7,933 bases of DNA from Chitinophagaceae bacterium (GCA_947461645.1 CANHMN010000068.1:1-7933); one strand, 5' to 3'. Positions 1-6,160 are shown, counted from the first letter of the stretch. Numbers and translations: made by a program. The notes: generated by a model not told the origin, from the letters alone.

Positions 1-252
1 AATATTCCTATGCCATTCAGGTTTAAATCTATAAGCCGCGTTCCGCTAAGTATATTTATGAAATCATACGGCGATTTGGGATATGTTCAACAGGCGGTAG
101 ATTATCATTCTAACTTAAACAATAGGCTTTTGTATTCGGGTGGTTTGGGGTTTGATTTGCTTTCCCTTTACGACATGCAGCTCGGTATCGAATACAGTAT
201 CAATCAATTAGGTGAACGCGGACTCTTTTTACATACCAAAGCTTTTTTCTAA
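1..252 (+). CDS. C-terminal end of an outer-membrane beta-barrel-like protein (partial)
   Basis: The frame is open from base 1 to a TAA at 250-252, so this is the last 83 codons of a gene that begins before the window. The ATG at 10 is internal, not a start. The residues alternate polar and hydrophobic/aromatic in short strands (for example GGLGFDLLSLYDMQLGIEYS) and the chain ends in Lys-Ala-Phe-Phe. A C-terminal aromatic closing a last beta strand is the usual signature of outer-membrane barrels inserted by the Bam machinery. The style recalls the C-terminal barrel of Bacteroidota BamA/Omp85-related or other surface proteins, but too little is visible to name the family. It lies 107 bp upstream of NAD kinase on the same strand. 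No clear terminator hairpin follows the stop, although the DNA there is T-rich. Confidence 0.55.
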   Translation, partial: NIPMPFRFKSISRVPLSIFMKSYGDLGYVQQAVDYHSNLNNRLLYSGGLGFDLLSLYDMQLGIEYSINQLGERGLFLHTKAFF

Positions 253-275
253 CCTTTTTTTCCGTTGGAATGGGG

Positions 276-283
276 TATTTTTG
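276..283 (+). promoter_or_regulatory. Possible -7 element of the NAD kinase promoter
   Basis: TATTTTTG matches the Bacteroidota sigma-A -7 consensus TAnnTTTG exactly. It lies 76 bp upstream of the NAD kinase ATG, in the gap after the barrel gene. No TTG or TTTG occurs at the usual 17-23 bp upstream, where there is only a T-run at 255-261, so just half of the promoter pattern is present. If real, transcription would begin near 290 and leave a leader of about 70 nt. Confidence 0.35.
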
Positions 284-359
284 CATCTTGATGAAAGCAT
301 AATCCCTTCAAGGATTTATTACAGAAAACAATCGTTTTAAGCAGAAGAACCAACACAGG

Positions 360-1238
360 ATGAAAATAGCTATTTACAGCAGAGGTATTGACGCAGCACA
401 ATACAAAGACATCAACCACCTCATTGAGCAATTGGTTTCCTATGGTGTTGAGCCCGTTTTTTACCAGGATTTTTTTAACCAATTCTATTCTGCCGTTAAG
501 CTCGATTATCCTTACTCTACTTTCAACTCGCACGATGATTTAGATACAGCTATTGATTGCATGATTAGTTTGGGTGGAGACGGAACACTTCTGGATACTG
601 TTACGCTTATCCGAGATTCAGGAATTCCAGTTCTGGGAATAAATTATGGTCGGCTGGGTTTTCTTGCCAATATTGGCAAAGAGGAAATTGCTGATGCTAT
701 AGATGCTATTGCGGAAAGAAAATATGTGCTTGATAAAAGAACCTTGCTTCATTTGGAAGCAAACATGCCTTTGTTCGGACAAACACCCTATGCATTGAAT
801 GAGTTTTCTATTTACAAAAAAGAAAACTCTCCAATGATTAAAATTCATACTTACCTCAACGGCGAATTTTTAAATACATATTGGGCTGACGGATTGATTG
901 TTGCTACGCCAACAGGTTCTACAGGCTACTCACTAAGTTGTGGTGGACCTGTTGTATTTCCCGATAGCAGCAGCTTTGTAATTACTCCAATTGCCCCACA
1001 TAACCTCAACATCAGGCCAATAGTGGTTCCCGACAACAACATCATTTCTTTTGAAGTGGAAAGCAGAACCGATGATTTTATTTGTGCATTGGACAGCAGA
1101 AGGGTAACTACAGGAAAAGAAGTACAAATTGCAGTAAAAAAGGAGAGTTTCGATATCAGATTGATAAGGATGAATGAAAATAATTTTCTTCAAACCCTAC
1201 GCGAAAAATTGAGCTGGGGCCTCGATAAACGCAATTAA
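360..1238 (+). CDS. nadK: NAD kinase (ATP-NAD kinase)
   Basis: This cytosolic enzyme phosphorylates the 2'-hydroxyl of the NAD adenosine ribose to give NADP, the only de novo route to NADP(H). The 292-residue length is normal for bacterial NadK. The diagnostic motifs are in order: GGDGT at residues 72-76 with the catalytic Asp74, NYGRLGFLAN at 95-104, the NE pair at 147-148 that contacts NAD, and the glycine-rich ADGLIVATPTGSTGY at 176-190 followed by GGPVV. IAPHNLNIRPIVVPD at 211-225 matches the conserved C-terminal beta-rich domain. The start is supported by the usual family N-terminus (MKIAIYSRG), and an AGGA overlaps the ATG. The gene lies 28 bp upstream of a sensor kinase on the same strand with no terminator visible between, so co-transcription is likely. 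Family assignment is firm. Confidence 0.97.
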   Translation: MKIAIYSRGIDAAQYKDINHLIEQLVSYGVEPVFYQDFFNQFYSAVKLDYPYSTFNSHDDLDTAIDCMISLGGDGTLLDTVTLIRDSGIPVLGINYGRLGFLANIGKEEIADAIDAIAERKYVLDKRTLLHLEANMPLFGQTPYALNEFSIYKKENSPMIKIHTYLNGEFLNTYWADGLIVATPTGSTGYSLSCGGPVVFPDSSSFVITPIAPHNLNIRPIVVPDNNIISFEVESRTDDFICALDSRRVTTGKEVQIAVKKESFDIRLIRMNENNFLQTLREKLSWGLDKRN

Positions 1239-1266
1239 TTTTCAAAGTATTTTATACTCACCATAC

Positions 1267-2247
1267 ATGCCATTAAAGTCAGTAAAAATAAAAACCATCT
1301 TTTTCATTTATTGGTTTTTATTGCTTTACATCATTGCTGCACTCATATGGTGGTTCATTGCATTGTACCAGCAGAATGAAAGAATGTCTGATTATAAAAT
1401 TCATATTCTTTCCTTAAAAGGAAAAGACAATACAGCACAGATTACAAACATCAAGCAAGACAGACTTAGAAAACGTACCCAATACATTGGCGAAGGTTCT
1501 ATTTTCTTGTTGATTATCTCTGCTGGTGCCATTTTTTTGTTCAGGGCTGTTAACAAACAACTTAAGCTCACCAGACAGCAGCAAGATTTCATGATGGCTG
1601 TTACACATGAATTGAAAACGCCATTGGCTGTAACGCGCTTAAACCTGGAGACTTTGCAAAAAAGAAAACTCGAGGAGGTACAGCAGCAAAGACTGATAGA
1701 CAATTCCTTACAAGAGTCAAACAGAATGAATGCGCTTTGTAACAACTTATTGCTTTCGTCGCAAATGGAAGCAGATGGTTACAAGTTCACTTCGGAGAGA
1801 ACTAACCTTACCCAACTTCTAGCCTCATGTTTGACTGATTTTCAAAACAGGTTTCCGATGAGAACATTCACATCCGAATGTACAGATTCGGTTTTTGTTG
1901 ATGCGGATGTTTTTTTGCTTCAAATGGCTATTAACAATCTGATTGACAATGCCATTAAATATTCTTCAAAAGAAACCAATATACATGTAGGTCTTGCACT
2001 TTCGAATGCATCTCTTTGCAGGCTTAGTATTGCAGATGAAGGAAAAGGAATTTCACCTGAAAACAAACAAAAGATTTTTGAAAAATTTTATCGTACAGGT
2101 ACTGAAGCTACCCAAAAATCAAAAGGAACTGGCTTGGGTCTATATCTTGTAGACAGAATTGTGAAGGCCCATCATGCCAAGATATTTGTAGAAAACAATC
2201 ATCCAAAAGGAACAATTTTTATTGTTGAACTGAAAACCGTTGTTTAA
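1267..2247 (+). CDS. Two-component sensor histidine kinase (HisKA/HATPase_c, two TM helices)
   Basis: This inner-membrane kinase would autophosphorylate a histidine and pass the phosphate to the response regulator encoded next. Hydrophobic helices lie at about residues 11-33 and 77-95, enclosing a short, Lys/Arg-rich extracytoplasmic segment of about 40 residues with no recognisable sensor fold. After TM2 come a HisKA dimerisation helix with the H-box AVTHELKTPL (phospho-acceptor His114), an N-box NNLIDNAIKYS at 223-233, a G1 box DEGKGI at 257-262, an F-box FEKFYR at 271-276 and a G2 box GTGLGL at 287-292. No HAMP or PAS domain is evident. At 326 residues it is compact. The kinase is complete and should be catalytically active. 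The stimulus cannot be deduced. Its TAA is followed at once by the regulator ATG, which suggests translational coupling. Confidence 0.95.
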   Translation: MPLKSVKIKTIFFIYWFLLLYIIAALIWWFIALYQQNERMSDYKIHILSLKGKDNTAQITNIKQDRLRKRTQYIGEGSIFLLIISAGAIFLFRAVNKQLKLTRQQQDFMMAVTHELKTPLAVTRLNLETLQKRKLEEVQQQRLIDNSLQESNRMNALCNNLLLSSQMEADGYKFTSERTNLTQLLASCLTDFQNRFPMRTFTSECTDSVFVDADVFLLQMAINNLIDNAIKYSSKETNIHVGLALSNASLCRLSIADEGKGISPENKQKIFEKFYRTGTEATQKSKGTGLGLYLVDRIVKAHHAKIFVENNHPKGTIFIVELKTVV

Positions 2248-2949
2248 ATGAATCACAACAAATCTATACTGCTGGTAGAAGATGAAGAGAATTTGCAAGA
2301 AGCGCTGAAGCTCAATCTTGAGTTGGAAGGCTATTCCGTTTCAAGCAGCTTTGATGGCGCATCAGCTCTAAAGATGATTCATGAAGAACACTTCGATCTT
2401 ATCATTCTAGATGTTATGTTGCCTGAATTAGATGGTATTGCCGTTTGTGAGTCTATTAGGTTGCAGGGTTTAAACTTGCCCATACTTATTCTTAGCGCAA
2501 AAAACAGCAGTTCCGATAGGGTGCTCGGACTTAAAAAAGGAGCTGATGATTATCTTACAAAACCTTTCAACCTGGAAGAATTGTTGTTGCGGGTAAATAA
2601 GCTGATTGTTAAAAATGAACAGCTCAACAATCCCCAAAAAGTTAGCGATGTGTTTGAATTTGGAAAAAACAAAATCGACTTCAACGGATTGGTTTGCTTC
2701 AACAGTAAAAATAATGAAATACCACTCACTAAAAGAGAGGCCATGTTGCTCCGGCTTTTAATTGAGAACAAAAATGAAGTAGTTACCAGAGAAAAAATTC
2801 TGCAATCGGTGTGGGGGTATAATGTTTATCCTACCACCAGAACGATAGATAATTTTATTTTAAACTTCAGAAAGTATTTTGAAGACGATAGCAGAAATCC
2901 CGTTTATTTTCATTCGGTTAGAGGTGTGGGGTATAAGTTTACCTGTTAA
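2248..2949 (+). CDS. OmpR/PhoB-family response regulator
   Basis: A 233-residue transcription factor that would be phosphorylated by the kinase encoded immediately upstream. The receiver domain (about 5-122) has the acidic pair Glu11-Asp12 in LLVEDEENL, the phospho-acceptor Asp55 in LIILDVMLPELDG, the switch residue Ser83 in ILSAK and the invariant Lys105 in YLTKPF. The C-terminal half (about 135-233) is an OmpR-type winged helix. Its recognition region is TTRTIDNFILNFRKYF, and it ends with the family hallmark SVRGVGYKF. The ATG abuts the kinase stop with no spacer, so re-initiation by the same ribosome is plausible. The target promoters are unknown. It resembles the general Bacteroidota OmpR-type regulators, but I cannot tie it to a named one such as RprY. 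Only 7 bp separate its stop from the convergent SDR gene. Confidence 0.96.
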   Translation: MNHNKSILLVEDEENLQEALKLNLELEGYSVSSSFDGASALKMIHEEHFDLIILDVMLPELDGIAVCESIRLQGLNLPILILSAKNSSSDRVLGLKKGADDYLTKPFNLEELLLRVNKLIVKNEQLNNPQKVSDVFEFGKNKIDFNGLVCFNSKNNEIPLTKREAMLLRLLIENKNEVVTREKILQSVWGYNVYPTTRTIDNFILNFRKYFEDDSRNPVYFHSVRGVGYKFTC

Positions 2950-2956
2950 GACAAAG

Positions 2957-3655
2957 CTATAAGTCACCCAACTGCGGCCTGATGGTTATTTCTTCCACCA
3001 CTGCTGAGGAAGAAAGTTGTGATGCTGCAAAAACCATATTGGAAATATCTTCAGCTTCCATGATGCGATGCGAACTATTATCGAAATCGCCCCAGGTGTC
3101 GGTATAAACAGCGCCAGGAAAAACAGCCGTAACTTTTATTCCCAAAGGCATAAGCTCTTGCCTCAGGTTTTGACTAAAACCATTTAAGGCAAATTTACTT
3201 ACACTGTAGCTTCCACCACCTTTGTAAGCTTTTAACGAAGCTATAGAACACAGGTTGAAAATATGTCCACTTTTTCTGGAAACCATCGAAGGCAACAATG
3301 CTCTGGTTAAATAATAGGCGCTGTAAAAATTAACAGCAAGCATAGCTTCCATAGTCCCCTCCGGCTCATCCATACAGTTGCCTGGCAAATAATTTCCTAC
3401 ATTGTTGATTAACACATCAGGTGCACCATGTGTGAGGCAGAAAGCGGTAAAACGTTCAACTTCTTTTTTATCGGTCAAATCACAACAGAAACTATGGATG
3501 TTGTTGTTGTGCGATTCTGCAATGATGAAGGATTTGGCTTCAGAAAGATGGTCGGCAGATTTCGAAGACAAAATCACTTTATGGCCGGCTTTGGCAAATT
3601 TCAACGCAATTGATTTCCCAATTCCCCTGCTTCCTCCAGTAATAACTACTAGCAT
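2957..3655 (-). CDS. Short-chain dehydrogenase/reductase (SDR), classical type
   Basis: A 232-residue NAD(P)-dependent oxidoreductase with a Rossmann fold. The N-terminus carries the cofactor motif TGGSRGIG (residues 6-13). An NNVG motif at 84-87 replaces the usual NNAG. The catalytic tetrad can be read as Asn109, Ser137, Tyr150 and Lys154, the last two in YSVSK, and FPG at 179-181 is the conserved PG turn. Basic residues after the second strand are limited, so NADP preference cannot be read with confidence. The C-terminus is short and ends VEEITIRPQLGDL, a form seen in FabG-like/sepiapterin-reductase-like SDRs. The substrate is unknown; a 3-oxoacyl or small ketone/aldehyde reductase is possible but unproven. 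It is transcribed toward the response regulator and away from the HAD gene, with a promoter-like site just upstream. Confidence 0.93.
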   Translation of the reverse strand: MLVVITGGSRGIGKSIALKFAKAGHKVILSSKSADHLSEAKSFIIAESHNNNIHSFCCDLTDKKEVERFTAFCLTHGAPDVLINNVGNYLPGNCMDEPEGTMEAMLAVNFYSAYYLTRALLPSMVSRKSGHIFNLCSIASLKAYKGGGSYSVSKFALNGFSQNLRQELMPLGIKVTAVFPGAVYTDTWGDFDNSSHRIMEAEDISNMVFAASQLSSSAVVEEITIRPQLGDL

Positions 3656-3659
3656 GTGT

Positions 3660-3692
3660 TTTAAGTTATGTAGTGAACAATGGCTACCTTCG
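3660..3692 (+). promoter_or_regulatory. Possible promoter of the HAD phosphatase gene
   Basis: TTTA (3660-3663), a 21-bp spacer and TACCTTCG (3685-3692) each have one mismatch to the Bacteroidota TTTG / TAnnTTTG consensus. The predicted start is near 3698, about 40 nt before the ATG at 3738. It overlaps the opposing SDR promoter region, with the two -7 elements only 10 bp apart. Confidence 0.38.
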
Positions 3693-3702
3693 TGTCACTT
3701 TG

Positions 3703-3732
3703 TAAAGTTAGCGATATCAATCATCTGCCCAA
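3703..3732 (-). promoter_or_regulatory. Likely promoter of the SDR gene
   Basis: Reading the minus strand, TTG (3732-3730), a 19-bp spacer and TAACTTTA (3710-3703) fit the Bacteroidota pattern TTG-N17..23-TAnnTTTG with one mismatch at the last base. The predicted start of transcription is near 3697, giving a leader of about 40 nt before the ATG at 3655. Inferred from consensus only. Confidence 0.5.
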
Positions 3733-3737
3733 CTCCA

Positions 3738-4436
3738 ATGCCAAAATACAAACATCTTTTCTTTGATCTTGATCATACCCTTTGGGATTTTGATACCAAT
3801 GCCAAACTGACTCTGGAAGATATTTTCGCAGCGCATCAATTACATGAAATCACCAAAGCTGATTTTGATGTTTTTTACCAAAAATACCTTCATCACAATA
3901 AAATAATGTGGGACAGGTACCAAAATGGTTACATAACTGCTGAAGAACTGAAGTGGAAAAGAATGTGGCGTACTTTGTTGGAATTTAAAGTAGCAAATGA
4001 AGTGTTGTCTAAACAATTAAGTGCGTCTTTTTTGGAGATACTTCCAACCAAAACAATCGTATTTCCTTACACGCTGGAGATATTACAATACTTGCGCAAC
4101 AAATCGTATCACATACATCTCATTACAAACGGATTTGCCAAGACCCAAAAAAGTAAAATCAAAAACAGCAATATTGATCATTTTTTCACCCATATTATTA
4201 CTTCTGAAGAGAGCAACAGCATGAAGCCGGAGAAAGAGATATTTGATTTTGCCTTGAATGTGTCTTCCGCAAAATTAGAGGAGTCGATAATGATTGGGGA
4301 TAATCCTGATGCAGATATTAAAGGGGCGCTCAATTACGGAATGGATTGCGTATTTGTGAAACATACAGAAACCCCTTGCGATTTTGTCCCCACTCATACC
4401 ATCACCCATTTACAACAACTGGAAGCTATATTGTAA
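3738..4436 (+). CDS. HAD-superfamily phosphatase, YjjG-like (noncanonical pyrimidine nucleotidase family)
   Basis: A 232-residue soluble phosphohydrolase. HAD motif I is FFDLDHTLWDFD (residues 8-19), with nucleophile Asp10 and acid/base Asp12. A helical C1 cap with a Trp/Tyr-rich face (MWDRYQNGYIT, KWKRMW) spans about 20-105. Motif II is LITNG with Thr130, motif III is Lys163 in MKPEK, and motif IV is MIGDNPDADIKGA with Asp188 and the following acids that bind Mg2+. This arrangement and the DLDHTLWDFDTN start match Bacteroidota proteins annotated as YjjG-type nucleotidases. In E. coli, YjjG removes phosphate from pyrimidine 5'-nucleotides, including abnormal ones. The exact substrate here is an inference. 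The start was set at 3738 because the frame upstream runs antisense through the SDR gene and family proteins begin just before motif I. It lies divergent to the SDR gene. Confidence 0.9.
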   Translation: MPKYKHLFFDLDHTLWDFDTNAKLTLEDIFAAHQLHEITKADFDVFYQKYLHHNKIMWDRYQNGYITAEELKWKRMWRTLLEFKVANEVLSKQLSASFLEILPTKTIVFPYTLEILQYLRNKSYHIHLITNGFAKTQKSKIKNSNIDHFFTHIITSEESNSMKPEKEIFDFALNVSSAKLEESIMIGDNPDADIKGALNYGMDCVFVKHTETPCDFVPTHTITHLQQLEAIL

Positions 4437-4438
4437 AT

Positions 4439-4470
4439 AAAAAACCCCCGAATAAATTTTCAGGGGCTTT
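4439..4470 (-). terminator. Rho-independent terminator of the small Lys/Cys-rich protein gene
   Basis: On the minus strand the arm AAAGCCCCTGAA (4470-4459), a 6-nt loop AATTTA and the arm TTCGGGGGTTTT (4452-4441) form a continuous 12-bp stem with two G-U pairs, followed by TT-A-TTT. It begins 19 nt after the small gene's stop. Read on the plus strand, the two G-U pairs become A-C mismatches and the following T-run is poor, so it should work mainly for the minus strand. The U-tract runs up to the HAD stop codon. Confidence 0.85.
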
Positions 4471-4489
4471 GATTCGATTGAAAGGAATA

Positions 4490-4678
4490 TTAGTTTTTAG
4501 GCTCTCCTTTAAATTCTGCAGTTGCTTCTTTCTTGTCTTTGTTGCAAGAAGACTTAGCTTCTTTATTGCAGCAAGACTTAGCTTTAGCGCATTTTTTCTT
4601 TTTTCCTTTGTCTGTGTTTGCAAAAGCGATTCCGCTGAACATGAAAGCAGCAGCAGCCAACATTAATACTTTTTTCAT
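4490..4678 (-). CDS. Small exported Lys/Cys-rich protein, function unknown
   Basis: A 62-residue protein I cannot assign to a named family. Residues 1-20 form a clear signal peptide: MKK, a hydrophobic core LMLAAAAFMFSGIA, and a likely cleavage after AFA. The predicted mature part is about 42 residues with 14 Lys and 4 Cys (Cys30, Cys36, Cys37, Cys45), arranged as KKKKC, KSCCNK and SSCNK. It has almost no hydrophobic residues, so it is unlikely to have a normal globular core. The start at 4678 was preferred over an in-frame ATG at 4741 because it gives a textbook signal peptide and the promoter's -7 element lies between the two ATGs. It is a single-gene unit with its own consensus promoter and terminator. 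The Cys/Lys pattern would suit metal or anion binding, or disulfide cross-linking, in the periplasm; this is speculation. Confidence 0.82.
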   Translation of the reverse strand: MKKVLMLAAAAFMFSGIAFANTDKGKKKKCAKAKSCCNKEAKSSCNKDKKEATAEFKGEPKN

Positions 4679-4711
4679 TGTATGTGATTTAGTGTTTGAA
4701 ATAATGATTAC

Positions 4712-4742
4712 CAAAAATAAGGAAACTTGCCATAAAAACAAA
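4712..4742 (-). promoter_or_regulatory. Promoter of the small Lys/Cys-rich protein gene
   Basis: On the minus strand TTTG (4742-4739), a 19-bp spacer and TATTTTTG (4719-4712) form an exact match to the Bacteroidota promoter consensus TTTG-N19-TAnnTTTG. The start of transcription should fall near 4705, giving a leader of roughly 27 nt. This is the best promoter match in the window and lies entirely in the gap after psd. Confidence 0.75.
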
Positions 4743-4758
4743 CATGAAGGCCCTGATA

Positions 4759-5415
4759 TTACAACACTCCTATAACAGAAACACCACCTTTAACTTTTTC
4801 GCCAAGTGCAACGTTTACCTTGGTTCCGAGCGGTAGCAACAGGTCAACGCGACTGCCGAACTTAATGAAACCCAATTCGTTACATTGTGAGACATTTTCA
4901 CCTATATTAAGATAATTAACGATTCTCTTAGCCAATGCGCCTGCAATTTGTTTAACCAAAACGGACTTTTCGCCCCTTTTTATTACAACAGAATGTCTTT
5001 CGTTTTCGGTGGATGATTTTGGATGCCAGGCCACCAAATACTTTCCTTTGTGGTATTGGTTGTAAATAACTTCTCCGCTTATAGGGTTTCTGTTGACATG
5101 CACATTTGCGGGGCTCATAAAGATGGAAACCTGTAATCTTTTTTCTTTGTAATATTCTTCATCATAAACCTCTTCAATTACCACTACTTTTCCATCTGCA
5201 GGAGCAACAATCAGTTTATCGTCGAGTGTGAGTTTTCTGGAAGGAATTCTGAAAAAAGAAATGATAAACAATAAAAGTCCAATGGAGACAAATGTAAAAA
5301 CAGTTGCAATGATGCAGCCTGAAGAACAGGTGAGCATGTACACCAATGCATTTAAGCCTGCAAGCAATAATGCTGTAATGGCAATGGTAGGATATCCTTC
5401 GCGGTGAATAGTCAT
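4759..5415 (-). CDS. psd: Phosphatidylserine decarboxylase, short (archaeal-type) form
   Basis: This pyruvoyl-dependent membrane enzyme converts phosphatidylserine to phosphatidylethanolamine. The 218-residue protein has two hydrophobic helices at about 11-30 and 33-55, then the catalytic domain. Visible landmarks are APADGKVV with Asp74, the MSPANVHVNRNPISG block with His106, NERHS at 138-142, and LGFIKFGSRVDLLLP. In the last of these, self-cleavage between Gly187 and Ser188 would give a beta chain and a short alpha chain starting with the pyruvoyl group. FGS in place of the E. coli LGST, and the short length compared with about 320 residues in E. coli, mark the short PSD type common in Bacteroidota. 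The start at 5415 (MTIHREGYPT) matches the family; an in-frame ATG at 5445 would add ten residues and is less likely. It follows cdsA by 54 bp, in line with a shared phospholipid operon. Confidence 0.95.
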   Translation of the reverse strand: MTIHREGYPTIAITALLLAGLNALVYMLTCSSGCIIATVFTFVSIGLLLFIISFFRIPSRKLTLDDKLIVAPADGKVVVIEEVYDEEYYKEKRLQVSIFMSPANVHVNRNPISGEVIYNQYHKGKYLVAWHPKSSTENERHSVVIKRGEKSVLVKQIAGALAKRIVNYLNIGENVSQCNELGFIKFGSRVDLLLPLGTKVNVALGEKVKGGVSVIGVL

Positions 5416-5434
5416 GGTTATTATTATTGAGTGG

Positions 5435-5466
5435 CGAAGGTACAACGAACAGGATGATTTCCTGTT
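5435..5466 (-). promoter_or_regulatory. Dyad symmetry and -7-like site between cdsA and psd
   Basis: In the 54-bp gap, AACAGGA (5448-5454) and TCCTGTT (5460-5466) are a perfect 7-bp inverted repeat around a 5-bp loop. There is no T-run after it on either strand, so it is not a standard terminator. On the minus strand it is followed 5 bp later by TACCTTCG (5442-5435), a one-mismatch -7-like element, but no TTG lies at the right distance upstream. It could be an intercistronic RNA hairpin that tunes psd expression or mRNA stability, or an operator over an internal promoter. Either role is inferred. Confidence 0.4.
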
Positions 5467-5469
5467 GAA

Positions 5470-6150
5470 CTATAGGAAAATTTTGAGGTAAACCCAAACG
5501 AATGGTATAGCAAAAAGCAGTGAGTCAAAGCGGTCCAGAAAGCCGCCATGGCCGGGCATGATGTTTCCGCTGTCTTTTATACCTGCTGTTCTTTTTAGTT
5601 TACTTTCCACCAAATCGCCAAAGGTTCCGAATACGCCACACAGTGCAGCGATGGCAGCCCAATCGGTCCAATGCAGGACTTTTGCATAGGCAATGTTTGC
5701 GCCAAGTAATGAGATAATTACGCAACACAACAATATCCCGCCAAGGGTACCTTCCCAGGTTTTTTTGGGAGAAACGGCGCTTAAGGGTGTTTTTCCGATC
5801 AATGATCCAACTAAATAGGCGGAGGTATCGTTTATCCAAATCGAAAACATTATTCCGCAGGGAATCAATGGAGAAAAAACTTCCTCTCCATTCAAGTTGT
5901 GGGTACCTATGTATATCATTCGGGAGAGAGGCAAAATGATATATGGAATACCAATAGCCAGATAGGGCGAATACTTTTTACCTGTAATCAACCGCGTGAT
6001 TTTGATGAATTCAAAAAGACAACCCAACATAACGGTTACAAACAATAGCCGAAACAAAATAGAATTAATCAGCAATCCGCTTAGCATTACAGCGGCGAAT
6101 ACAATAGCGGTAAGTGTTCTTATTCTGAAGGTTTTTAGATCTAAGGCCAT
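5470..6150 (-). CDS. cdsA: Phosphatidate cytidylyltransferase (CDP-diacylglycerol synthase), compact form
   Basis: This integral inner-membrane enzyme makes CDP-diacylglycerol from phosphatidate and CTP, the branch point of phospholipid synthesis. The CDS signature is complete near the C-terminus: residues 183-207 carry SKLKR, KD at 192-193, PGHGG at 199-203 and LDR at 205-207, which supply the metal- and CTP-binding acids. The upstream conserved blocks WINDTSAYLVG (105-115) and SPKKTWEG (127-134) are also present. At 226 residues it is shorter than usual (E. coli 285, many Bacteroidota about 265-280). The shortfall seems to lie between EFIKI near residue 50 and the WINDTSAY block, where a membrane segment or two is normally found. 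The reading frame and motifs are intact, so it is probably functional. It starts 10 bp after the TPR protein stop and is followed by psd. Confidence 0.95.
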   Translation of the reverse strand: MALDLKTFRIRTLTAIVFAAVMLSGLLINSILFRLLFVTVMLGCLFEFIKITRLITGKKYSPYLAIGIPYIILPLSRMIYIGTHNLNGEEVFSPLIPCGIMFSIWINDTSAYLVGSLIGKTPLSAVSPKKTWEGTLGGILLCCVIISLLGANIAYAKVLHWTDWAAIAALCGVFGTFGDLVESKLKRTAGIKDSGNIMPGHGGFLDRFDSLLFAIPFVWVYLKIFL

Positions 6151-6160
6151 TTTGTGTCTT

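Noticed and set aside
285..315. Inverted repeat ATCTTGA / TCAAGGAT in the NAD kinase leader
   Set aside because: It needs a bulge, has a 16-nt loop and no T-run; it is too weak to call a terminator or riboswitch.
2874..2893. Short inverted repeat CTTCA...TGAAG at the end of the response regulator gene
   Set aside because: Only 5 bp within coding sequence and no T-run; expected by chance.
3402..3737. In-frame upstream extension of the HAD protein by 112 residues
   Set aside because: It runs antisense through the SDR gene, has no protein-like composition, and the family starts just before motif I at 3738.
4679..4741. N-terminal extension of the small protein from an ATG at 4741
   Set aside because: It would start upstream of the promoter's -7 element and spoil the signal peptide; the start at 4678 is favoured.
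4533..4775. Plus-strand open frames across the small gene (for example 4346-4666 and 4533-4775)
   Set aside because: They are antisense shadows of the Lys-rich gene (AAA/AAG read as Phe/Leu-rich) without a family match or promoter.
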